Positions 8,341 to 18,140 of a DNA stretch of 18,140 bases are shown in pieces. The stretch comes from Candidatus Latescibacterota bacterium (lineage in GTDB: Bacteria > Latescibacterota > UBA2968 > UBA8231). Position 1 is the first letter of the stretch. Every line of letters begins with the position of its first letter. The DNA lies in contig JAJDTN010000241.1 in NCBI GenBank assembly GCA_022827165.1, forward strand, positions 1 to 18,140, read 5' to 3'. The notes beneath the pieces are model-generated. The model ran no database searches, was not told the DNA's origin, and saw only the letters and a list, made by a program, of their open reading frames with translations. Both the position numbers and the translations under genes were made by a program.

Positions 8341-9390
8341 GTGAACGTCGACCGCTCCCTCCTGCTCTCCGACCTCGAACGCCTGCTGGTGGCCCACGGA
8401 CCTTCCGGGGTCGAGGGGGAGGTCGACGCTCTGCTGCGCGAGATGCTCCACTCCTGCGGCGAGATCCGTCAGGATGCCGCCGGCAGCCTGGTCCTCCACT
8501 TCCCGGGGGCCCGGAGGGGCGGCGCCGTCGCCGTCACCGCCCACAAGGACGAGATCTGCATGATCGTCAAGCGGGTCGAGGCGGAGGGACGCCTGCGCGT
8601 GCAGCCCGTGGGCGGGCTCCATCCCTGGGCCGTGGGCGAGACCCCGGTGGAGATTCTCGCCGAAGAACCGGTCCCCGGAGTGTTGTCCATCGGCTCCAAG
8701 CACGTCTCGGGCGAGAGCCCCGCCGGCGCCCTGAAGTCCGGCGCCGCCCTGACGTGGGAGAAGATGCACGTGGAGACGAAGCTCGACGCCGACGGCCTGG
8801 AGCGCCTCGGCGTGCGGCCCGGGCGGCGCGTCGTCCTGGCGCGGGGCCGCAAGGCCCCCATGTGGCTGGGAGAGGAGTTCCTGTGCGGCTACAACCTCGA
8901 CTGCCGGGCCGGACTCGCCGTGCTCGTGGCCGCCGCGCGCCAGCTGCACCGGGAGCCGCCGGACCGGGACGTCTACCTCGTGGCCAGCGCCGAGGAGGAG
9001 ATCGGCGGTCTCGGCGCCATCTGGTCGGTGGGACAGCTGCCGGCGGAGACCGTCATCGCCCTCGACCTGGCCCCCGTGGCCGACGAGTACCAGATCGTCA
9101 ACAGCGCCGAACCGGTCCTGCCCTGCAAGGACGTCTCCGGGCTCTACAGCGAGCCCCTGGTCGACCACCTGACGGGGCTCGCCGCCGGTCTCGGCTTCGG
9201 CGTGCAGACCGCCGTCCTCACCAGCTACGCCAGCGACGCCACCCTGGCCCGGGCCGCGGGCTCCGCCGGCCGCGCCGCGCTGATCGCCTATCCCGGCGAC
9301 AACACCCACGGTTACGAGATCTGCCACGCCAGTGGCATCGTCAACTGCGCGCGGCTGCTGCTGGCCTGGCTGTACGACCCGGAGGGCTGA
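8341..9390 (+). CDS. M42-family metallopeptidase (aminopeptidase/endoglucanase-like)
   Basis: The 349-residue protein resembles M42 aminopeptidases, cytoplasmic di-metal enzymes that trim peptides from the N-terminus and assemble into large tetrahedral complexes. The metal- and catalysis-related segments are in order: TAHKDE (H68, D70), NLDCRAG (D187, where the family often has DDRxG), ASAEEEIG (catalytic Glu about 219, ligand Glu about 220), ALDLAP (D242) and NTHGYE (H323). The insert between 85 and 165 matches the family's PDZ-like oligomerisation domain. No signal peptide is seen. The GTG start at 8341 has GAGAGGA 6 bases upstream. It lies 19 bases after the ECF sigma stop, so the two are probably one transcript. 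The substrate is unknown; older annotations call relatives cellulases, which is usually wrong. Confidence 0.87.
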   Translation: MNVDRSLLLSDLERLLVAHGPSGVEGEVDALLREMLHSCGEIRQDAAGSLVLHFPGARRGGAVAVTAHKDEICMIVKRVEAEGRLRVQPVGGLHPWAVGETPVEILAEEPVPGVLSIGSKHVSGESPAGALKSGAALTWEKMHVETKLDADGLERLGVRPGRRVVLARGRKAPMWLGEEFLCGYNLDCRAGLAVLVAAARQLHREPPDRDVYLVASAEEEIGGLGAIWSVGQLPAETVIALDLAPVADEYQIVNSAEPVLPCKDVSGLYSEPLVDHLTGLAAGLGFGVQTAVLTSYASDATLARAAGSAGRAALIAYPGDNTHGYEICHASGIVNCARLLLAWLYDPEG

Positions 9391-9420
9391 CCCGAAGGCG
9401 CGTCTCCCCCGGTGCGGGTC
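9389..9420. terminator. Weak inverted repeat between convergent genes
   Basis: GACCCG (9389-9394) and CGGGTC (9415-9420) form a 6-bp perfect inverted repeat with a 20-base loop, spanning the whole gap between the M42 peptidase and the convergent prenyl synthase. There is no T-run and the loop is long, so it is at best a weak bidirectional terminator. Confidence 0.25.
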
Positions 9421-9421
9421 T

Positions 9422-10474
9422 TCAGTAGGCCCGGTGCACGAAGAACTCCAGCATCTCCCGCAGCAGCTCCCGCTCTTCCGTCGCCGGCAGCTCCTGAAGC
9501 AGTTGGTGGGCTTCCTGGCCGCGGCGGTCCGCCACTTCCGAGGCGTAGGCGATCGCACCGCGCTCCGAGGCCATGCCGATGACGGTCTCGATCTGCTCCG
9601 GCGTGGTCTCCTCGCGGGAGGTGTGCAGGATCTCGAGGACGCGGCGGCGGTCGTCGCCGCCGCACTTGCGCAGCAGGTCGATGATGATCAGGGTGCGCTT
9701 GCCCTCGGCGATGTCGCCGCCCCGCTCCTTGCCGTAGGCCCCCGCCGCCAGGCCCGGCGCCTGGGCCGCGTCGGCGGCGGTCGACATCAGGTTCAGCAGG
9801 TCGTCGCGGATCTGGAAGGCGATGGCCATGGCCTCGCCGAAGTCGCCGATGGCGCGCTGCTGCGCCTCCGGCGCCCCGGCGATGATCGCCCCCGCCGTGC
9901 ACGGCCCCCTGCCGGTGTACCAGCCGGTCTTCTTCCGCAGCATGGTCATGAACTGCTCCTCGTCGGGGACCGTGCGGCTGCGGATCCAGCCGATGTCGTA
10001 GGCCTGCCCCTCGAAGGTCTCGCGGGAGCCGCGGAGCATCTCCTCGATCAGGGTCAGGGTCATCTCGCACCCGAGGAGCGGTCCGTTGGCGGCGAGCATC
10101 TCGAAGACCTTGGCGTAGAGCGCATCGCCGACGTTGATGCTCAGCGGCACCCCTTGGAGGCGGTGCATGCAGGGCTCGCCGCGGCGCATCTCGGAGTCGT
10201 CCTCGATGTCGTCGTGGAGCAGGGCGAAGGACTGGAACATCTCGAAGGCCGCGGCGGTGCGCATGGCGCAGCGCAGGTCGCCGCCGAGGGCCCCGCACGA
10301 CAGCAGCACCAGGGCCGGCCGGGAGCGCTTGCCGCCGCGCTCGGGGTAGACGCGCATCGGGCCGTACAGGTAGTCCTCGGGTTCCTGCACGGGGAGGAAG
10401 GAGAACAACTCCTCCTCGATCAGGGGGATCTGGGTCTCGAGGAAGCCCCGCAGCCGGGGGGAGACGTCGGCCAT
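9422..10474 (-). CDS. Short-chain polyprenyl diphosphate synthase
   Basis: This 350-residue member of the all-trans isoprenyl diphosphate synthase family condenses isopentenyl diphosphate with allylic diphosphates. Features are GGKRSRP (47-53), the first Asp-rich motif LLHDDIEDD (85-93, DDxxD intact), and the second motif QIRDDLLNL (221-229), in which the usual DDxxD reads DDxxN as in eukaryotic-type GGPP synthases. A GGDIAEGKRTL segment follows the second motif. Phe83 sits five residues before the first motif, and there is no insertion in that motif. By family rules this suggests a C15-C20 product (inference). The ATG at 10472-10474 is preceded by AGGGGA overlapping the atpC stop, 6 bases upstream. 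It is therefore the last gene of the atp unit and may supply side chains for quinones or lipids. Confidence 0.9.
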   Translation of the reverse strand: MADVSPRLRGFLETQIPLIEEELFSFLPVQEPEDYLYGPMRVYPERGGKRSRPALVLLSCGALGGDLRCAMRTAAAFEMFQSFALLHDDIEDDSEMRRGEPCMHRLQGVPLSINVGDALYAKVFEMLAANGPLLGCEMTLTLIEEMLRGSRETFEGQAYDIGWIRSRTVPDEEQFMTMLRKKTGWYTGRGPCTAGAIIAGAPEAQQRAIGDFGEAMAIAFQIRDDLLNLMSTAADAAQAPGLAAGAYGKERGGDIAEGKRTLIIIDLLRKCGGDDRRRVLEILHTSREETTPEQIETVIGMASERGAIAYASEVADRRGQEAHQLLQELPATEERELLREMLEFFVHRAY

Positions 10475-10480
10475 GGTCCC

Positions 10481-10882
10481 CTAGCCGCCCGCTCCCGCGA
10501 CCCGGAGACGGGTCAGGGCCCGCAGCAGGGCCGCCCGGGCGCGGTCGAGGTCGATGTCGGCCTGGGCGCTCAGCCGTTGGCGCGCCCGGTCGCGGGCGGT
10601 CTCGGCCCGGGCCACGTCGATCTCGGCGTCGTACTCGGCGGTCTCGGCCAGCACCGTGACCCCCTCGCCGGAGACCTCGACGAAGCCGCCGCTCACCGCC
10701 AGGGACCGGCGCCCGCCCTCCTCCTCGAAAGAGAGCGGGCCCGTCTTCAGGGCCGCCACCATGGGGGCATGTCGCGCCAGCACGCCGAAGGAGCCCTCGC
10801 TGCCGGGAGCCCGGAGGCTCGACACCGGCCCGGAGAACAGGACGCGCTCGGGGGTGACGACGCGCAGGGGATAGTCGGCCAT
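10481..10882 (-). CDS. atpC: F1 ATP synthase epsilon subunit
   Basis: Epsilon is part of the central rotor stalk and can brake ATP hydrolysis. The 133-residue protein has the N-terminal beta-sandwich (MADYPLRVVTPERVLFSG, then GSFGVLARHAPMVAALKTG and LAVSGGFVEVSGEGVTVLAE). The C-terminal two-helix region (about 90-128) is rich in Arg and Ala (ARAETARDRARQRL, ALLRALTRLRV). The length is typical. The ATG at 10880-10882 is 2 bases after the atpD stop. It is followed 6 bases later by the polyprenyl synthase gene. Confidence 0.95.
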   Translation of the reverse strand: MADYPLRVVTPERVLFSGPVSSLRAPGSEGSFGVLARHAPMVAALKTGPLSFEEEGGRRSLAVSGGFVEVSGEGVTVLAETAEYDAEIDVARAETARDRARQRLSAQADIDLDRARAALLRALTRLRVAGAGG

Positions 10883-10884
10883 GG

Positions 10885-14683
<3,799 letters not shown>

Positions 14684-14730
14684 TCGGCTCTCTCGTTCCT
14701 GAATTGGTTGCAGTTGGCTGCGGCCGGCCC

Positions 14731-15273
14731 TCAGGCGCTCACGAGGCGGTCCCGCAGGCGGCGCAGCTGGGTCTCGACGGAGGCGTCGAAGACGGTGTCG
14801 CCGATACGGGCGACGAGACCGCCGCGGAGCGACTCGTCCACCTCGGCCCGGACGCTCACCCTGCGGCCGGTGTAGTGCGACAGGCGGCTGCCCAGGGCCT
14901 CGACCTGCCCGGGCGTCAGGGCCGTTGCGCTGCGGACCTCGGCGGTATCGACCCCGGCGCGCGCGTCGAGCATGGCCAGGGCCGCGTCGACCATGTCGGC
15001 CAGAGCATGGCTGCGGCCCCGTGAGGCCACCAGGCGCGTGAAGTGGAGGGTGAGAGGCTGCACCTTGCCGGCCAGGACGGCCTCCAGCGCCTTCGAGGCC
15101 GTGGCCCCGTCGACGAGGCGGTTGCCGAGGAACTCGCGCAGCTCCCCGGAGGCGCGCAGGGTGGCCGCCAGCCCCTCCAGGTCGCGGCGCACCTGCCCGG
15201 TGAGGCCGGACTCCTCCGCCGCTTCGAGGAGGGTCACGGCGTAGCGCCGGACCAGCTCGGTTGCCTTCGCCAT
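14731..15273 (-). CDS. atpH: F1 ATP synthase delta subunit
   Basis: Delta caps the F1 head and joins it to the peripheral b stalk. The 180-residue protein has the family opening [23 protein letters not shown], a helical N-terminal domain, and the C-terminal block [73 protein letters not shown], which includes the characteristic [15 protein letters not shown]. The frame is open upstream into atpF, but the ATG at 15271-15273 fits the family start. It lies 19 bases after the atpF stop. Confidence 0.95.
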   Translation of the reverse strand: MAKATELVRRYAVTLLEAAEESGLTGQVRRDLEGLAATLRASGELREFLGNRLVDGATASKALEAVLAGKVQPLTLHFTRLVASRGRSHALADMVDAALAMLDARAGVDTAEVRSATALTPGQVEALGSRLSHYTGRRVSVRAEVDESLRGGLVARIGDTVFDASVETQLRRLRDRLVSA

Positions 15274-15292
15274 GTGGCGGTCCCGTCCCCCC

Positions 15293-15796
15293 TCAGGCCG
15301 ACGGCTGCGACTGCGGCAGACGTCCGATGAAGTCGTCGGCGAGCTTGCGGTTGCGCTCGCCATCGAGCTCGGCGTCGAGGATGGCGCCGGCGGCCTGCAC
15401 GGCCATGTCGGCCGCCGCCTCGCGCAACTCGATCAGGGCCGCTCTCTTCTCCGCCTCGATGCTCTCGGATGCCCGGTCGGCGGTGCGCTGCGCCTCCTGG
15501 CGGGCCTCCTCGACGATGCGCGCGCCCACCTGCTCGGCGGCCTCCCGCGCCTCGGCCACGATACGTCGCGCCTCGGACTCGGCCCCGGCGAGCCTCTCCT
15601 CGTGCTCCGCCAGCCGCGCCTGGGCCTCCTCCCGGGCCCGGTCGGCGCTCTCGAGAGACTCGCGGATGCGCCTCTCGCGCTCGTCCAGGGCCGCCAGCAG
15701 TGGACCCCACACCTTGGCCCTGAGGATGAGGAGCACCACCGCGAAGGTGATGATCGTCCACAGGATGAGACCCGGATGTGGGCTGAGCAGATCCAT
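15293..15796 (-). CDS. atpF: Fo ATP synthase subunit b
   Basis: Subunit b forms the peripheral stalk that holds F1 stationary against the rotor. The 167-residue protein has one N-terminal membrane helix (about 9-27, GLILWTIITFAVVLLILRA), followed by KVWGPLLAALDERERRIRESLESADRAREEA and a long charged coiled coil rich in Ala, Glu and Arg to about residue 150. The ATG at 15794-15796 is one base after the atpE stop, with almost no ribosome site of its own. It probably relies on coupling to atpE. Only one b gene is present. Confidence 0.96.
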   Translation of the reverse strand: MDLLSPHPGLILWTIITFAVVLLILRAKVWGPLLAALDERERRIRESLESADRAREEAQARLAEHEERLAGAESEARRIVAEAREAAEQVGARIVEEARQEAQRTADRASESIEAEKRAALIELREAAADMAVQAAGAILDAELDGERNRKLADDFIGRLPQSQPSA

Positions 15797-15797
15797 T

Positions 15798-16034
<237 letters not shown>

Positions 16035-16036
<2 letters not shown>

Positions 16037-16889
16037 AGTGTTCCGGGTGTGCTGCCATGTTCACGAACAGGGCCGTGAGCAGCGTGAAGATGAAGGCCTG
16101 GATGAAGGCGATGAAGATCTCCAGCAGGTAGAGGGCCGCCGCCAGGACGACCGAGGCCGGGGCCACCCAGTAGCTCTTGAGCATGATGATCATGCCGAGG
16201 AAGACGAGGATGGCGACATGGCCGGCGATCATGTTGGCGAAGAGGCGGATGCACAGGGCGAAGGGCTTGGCCAGCATGCCGATGATCTCGATGGGGACGA
16301 GGATGATCAGCAGCGGCGCCGGCAGGCCCGACGGCACCAGGTTCTTCCAGTGGCCGAAGAAGCCGTTGTTGAGGATGCCCGCCCCCTGGGTGACGGCGAA
16401 GGAGATCAGGGCGAGGGCGGCGGTGACGCTGATGTTCCCGGTCGCCGTGGCGCTGTACGGCAGCAGGCCGAAGAGGTTGCAGTACAGGATGAAGAAGAAG
16501 ACGGTGAGCAGGAACGGCAGGTAGGCGCGGCCCCCCTCGCCCATGACGGGCAGGACGACCTCGTCGCGCAGGAACAGGACGATCGTCTCGAGTAGGTTGG
16601 CCAGGCCCGACGGCACCAGGGCGGGGCGCCGGAAGCAGGCCAGCATGGTGAGGACGAGGAGCCCGCTGGCCAGCCACATGACCACCACGTGGCGGGTGAT
16701 GGACATGTCGACGCCGAAGATCGGCTCGGCCAGTCCGAGCGCCTCGGACAGGCCGCGCAGGTCGATGTGACCGTCGAAGATGTGGTGGGCGTTGACGAAG
16801 GGCACTTCCAGGGAATCGTGGTCCAGGACGTGCCCGATTACGTCTACTTGATTGTCCGCGCCATCGGCGGCGGACGCCTCTCCTGCCAT
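16035..16889 (-). CDS. atpB: Fo ATP synthase subunit a
   Basis: Subunit a provides the two half-channels for protons beside the c-ring. The 284-residue membrane protein has five to six hydrophobic helices from about residue 68 onward. The essential Arg is R215 in KPFALCIRLFANMIAGH, and the usual Gln is Q264 in FIAFIQAFIFTLL. The N-terminal 60 residues are acidic and His-rich (VLDHDSLEVPFVNAHHIFDGHID), as in the long a subunits of several GC-rich phyla. The ATG at 16887-16889 is preceded by GGGGGGAG. The 124 bases upstream carry promoter-like signals. Confidence 0.97.
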
Positions 16890-16937
16890 CGACTCCCCCC
16901 CGGAGGTGGCCAGGGGTGCTGGGAACAGACTGAAGGA

Positions 16938-17008
16938 ATTGTAGGACTTGGCGGTTGGCCCTGTTGCGCGGCCGGAAGGAAAATGTGTGTGCCCCGAGGT
17001 CTTGTCAA
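16938..17008 (-). promoter_or_regulatory. Candidate internal promoter(s) upstream of atpB
   Basis: On the minus strand a perfect -35 TTGACA (17003-17008) lies 17 bases before CATTTT (16980-16985), just past the stop of the preceding gene. A second, stronger -10 match, TACAAT (16938-16943), has a weak GCAACA -35 18 bases before it and would start transcription about 42 bases before atpB. This AT-richer block is the only sizeable gap in the nuoN-to-prenyl-synthase run. An extra promoter here would let the atp core be expressed without nuo. Confidence 0.5.
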
Positions 17009-17013
17009 CAGCC

Positions 17014-17310
17014 TCAGGGCCGCGGCCGGCGGCCGGCGCCGCGGGCCACGAGGACCACCTCCAGGCCGAGGAAGACCAGGTAGGCCACGATCAGGCCGGC
17101 GGCGTAGCCGGTCCTGTGCGTATCCGTGAACCACAGCAGGATGAGGGAGACGGCGGCCACGAGCATCAGCCTGGCCACGGTGCCTCCGAGGATGGCGACC
17201 ACCAGGGCCCGGGGGTGCCTCGCGCCGAGGCGCAGACCGACCCAGGCGATGACGGCACTTGCGGCGGCCACCAGGACTCCTGCGGCGGCGGCGATCCATG
17301 GATCCTGCAT
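17014..17310 (-). CDS. AtpI/AtpR-like small membrane protein of the ATP synthase operon
   Basis: This 98-residue protein has three predicted membrane helices (about 6-28, 36-60 and 70-89) and a basic tail (RGAGRRPRP). Its position directly before atpB, its size, and the GGTVARLMLVAAV segment with an Arg inside helix 2 (R47) resemble ATP synthase subunit I or the AtpR protein of N-type ATPases. Such proteins assist c-ring assembly or ion supply. Two ATGs are possible. The one at 17314-17316 overlaps the preceding stop as ATGA; the one at 17308-17310 is better spaced (7 bases) from the AGGGG site and is used here. Family assignment is by context and topology, not a strong motif. Confidence 0.7.
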   Translation of the reverse strand: MQDPWIAAAAGVLVAAASAVIAWVGLRLGARHPRALVVAILGGTVARLMLVAAVSLILLWFTDTHRTGYAAGLIVAYLVFLGLEVVLVARGAGRRPRP

Positions 17311-17312
17311 GA

Positions 17313-17561
17313 TCATTCCCCTTTCTCGAGATCCTTCGGCCGGCCGCCGGAGACCAGGGTCCGGCACACCTGGTAGAACGCTGCCGCGGCACCGATGAGG
17401 GCTCCCGCGATCAGCAGCCACGGCGACGTTCCGAGCCCGCCGTCGGCCCACCACCCGGCGGCGGCGCACAAGGCCACGGTCACCGCGAACTGCACGCCGA
17501 GGCCGGCCAGGCGGCCCAGCTCACGAAGCGCCCCGCGTTGCCCGTCGTCGCAGGGACTCAT
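17313..17561 (-). CDS. AtpI/AtpQ-like protein (ATPase gene 1 family)
   Basis: The 82-residue protein has two membrane helices (about 18-38 and 46-66) around the GWWADGGLGTSPWLLIAGALIGAAAAFYQVCRTL block. This matches the small 'F1/Fo ATPase gene 1' family, which has a G-x-W-x-D...GTSP pattern at the first position of many atp operons. These proteins are thought to help Fo assembly or Mg2+ uptake. The ATG at 17559-17561 overlaps the nuoN stop as ATGA, and its own stop overlaps the next start region. It is tightly coupled on both sides. Only the coding part from this ATG fits the family, although the frame is open further upstream. Confidence 0.78.
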   Translation of the reverse strand: MSPCDDGQRGALRELGRLAGLGVQFAVTVALCAAAGWWADGGLGTSPWLLIAGALIGAAAAFYQVCRTLVSGGRPKDLEKGE

Positions 17562-18140
17562 CGGAACCCCGCCGCCGCCCCGGCGACCTCCGCCGCGCGG
17601 GCGACGGGCGCCGGCCACAGGCCCAGCAGCAGCAGCAGCCCGGCGCTCAGGACCGCCGCCGAGAGACTCCCCGCATCCGGCGCCCATGCCTCCGGGGACT
17701 GCTCCCGCCCCCAGGCGACGCGGGCGGCGAAACGGAGGAATACCCAGGCGGTGAGCAGAGCGTTGGCCAGCAGCAGGACGAAGCCTGCCGACGAGGTCTC
17801 GGCCAGACCTGCGAGCAGGGCCGCACGGGAGGCGAAGGCGGCCGTGGGCGGCAGGCCGGCGAGGGCGATGAGGCAGACGCACAGGGCGGCGCCGGCCACC
17901 GGCTCCCGGCGGGCCAGTCCGGCCGCCGTCCCTGCCCGGCCGATGAGGCCGCTCACCGCCAGCCCTCCCCCGAGGGCGAGGACCGCCGCCGTGAGCTGCA
18001 GCCACAGGCCGGGAGACGGGCCGGGGCCCGCCGCGAGGGCCGCCAGGCCATACCCCGCCTGGATCACCACTCCGTACCCGAGCAGCCTGGTGAGCCTGCG
18101 CCGGGGCAGGGCCAGCAGGTTGCCGGCCGTCACCGTCACC
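17558..18140 (-). CDS. nuoN: NADH-quinone oxidoreductase subunit N, C-terminal part (runs off right edge)
   Basis: NuoN is one of the antiporter-like proton-pumping membrane subunits of respiratory complex I. The visible 193-194 residues are the C-terminal third. The TAGNLLALPRRRLTRLLGYGVVIQAGYGL segment matches the family's TVGNLLALRQ...LAYSSIxHAGY. LIALAGLPPTAAFASRAALL matches the SLAGxPPTxGFxxK block, here with Arg in place of the usual Lys. Several hydrophobic helices follow, as expected. The GTG nearest the edge is probably an internal valine. The 4-base ATGA overlap with the first atp-type gene links complex I to the atp cluster. A related MrpD-type antiporter subunit is possible but less likely. 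Confidence 0.82.
   Translation of the reverse strand, partial: VTVTAGNLLALPRRRLTRLLGYGVVIQAGYGLAALAAGPGPSPGLWLQLTAAVLALGGGLAVSGLIGRAGTAAGLARREPVAGAALCVCLIALAGLPPTAAFASRAALLAGLAETSSAGFVLLLANALLTAWVFLRFAARVAWGREQSPEAWAPDAGSLSAAVLSAGLLLLLGLWPAPVARAAEVAGAAAGFR

Overview
The window is a gene-dense stretch of a high-GC bacterial chromosome, made of housekeeping genes with almost no accessory DNA. I see no tRNA or rRNA, no CRISPR array, and no insertion sequence, integrase or phage gene. Gene content (bacterial F-type ATP synthase, SMC, GatC, an ECF sigma factor, complex I) shows it is bacterial. The complete single atp cluster with two small AtpI-like membrane genes, the divergent CTP synthase N-terminus and an apparent sigma-54 promoter fit an uncultured GC-rich lineage, perhaps near the FCB/Gemmatimonadota-type phyla. 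I cannot assign a phylum from sequence alone.

Layout. (1) Positions 1-1064, minus strand: gatC followed by the 5' two-fifths of pyrG (CTP synthase), which runs off the left edge. (2) 1204-5398, plus strand: a DUF2203 gene with a possible leaderless start, then a full-length smc with a TTG start. (3) 5406-7442, minus strand: a tightly packed three-gene unit of a SEC-C zinc-motif protein, RmlC (dTDP-4-dehydrorhamnose 3,5-epimerase) and an unusual orotate-phosphoribosyltransferase-like protein. (4) 7443-7706: a regulatory intergenic region between divergent units. It holds a near-consensus sigma-54 (-24/-12) promoter, two similar dyads exactly 21 bp apart, and an 8-bp inverted repeat. (5) 7707-9390, plus strand: an ECF sigma factor followed by an M42-type metallopeptidase. 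(6) 9422-18140, minus strand: a long energy-metabolism unit read as nuoN (partial), two AtpI-like membrane genes, atpB-E-F-H-A-G-D-C, and a short-chain polyprenyl diphosphate synthase. Most junctions in it overlap or are separated by only a few bases.

How the genes work together. The right half encodes a complete F1Fo ATP synthase (a, b, c, alpha, beta, gamma, delta, epsilon plus two assembly-type membrane proteins), translationally coupled to the last gene of a complex I operon, so the proton pump and the proton-driven ATPase probably share transcripts. An internal promoter in front of atpB would allow the core enzyme to be made independently. The polyprenyl synthase at the end could feed quinone or lipid side-chain synthesis. 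The left half serves nucleotide synthesis (pyrG, PRTase-like), tRNA amidation (gatC), chromosome organisation (smc) and cell-surface sugar synthesis (rmlC).

The most distinctive signal is the 7.5-7.7 kb intergenic region, where one alternative sigma factor (sigma-54) appears to control the gene for another (ECF). This rests on visible motifs and spacing and is unconfirmed.
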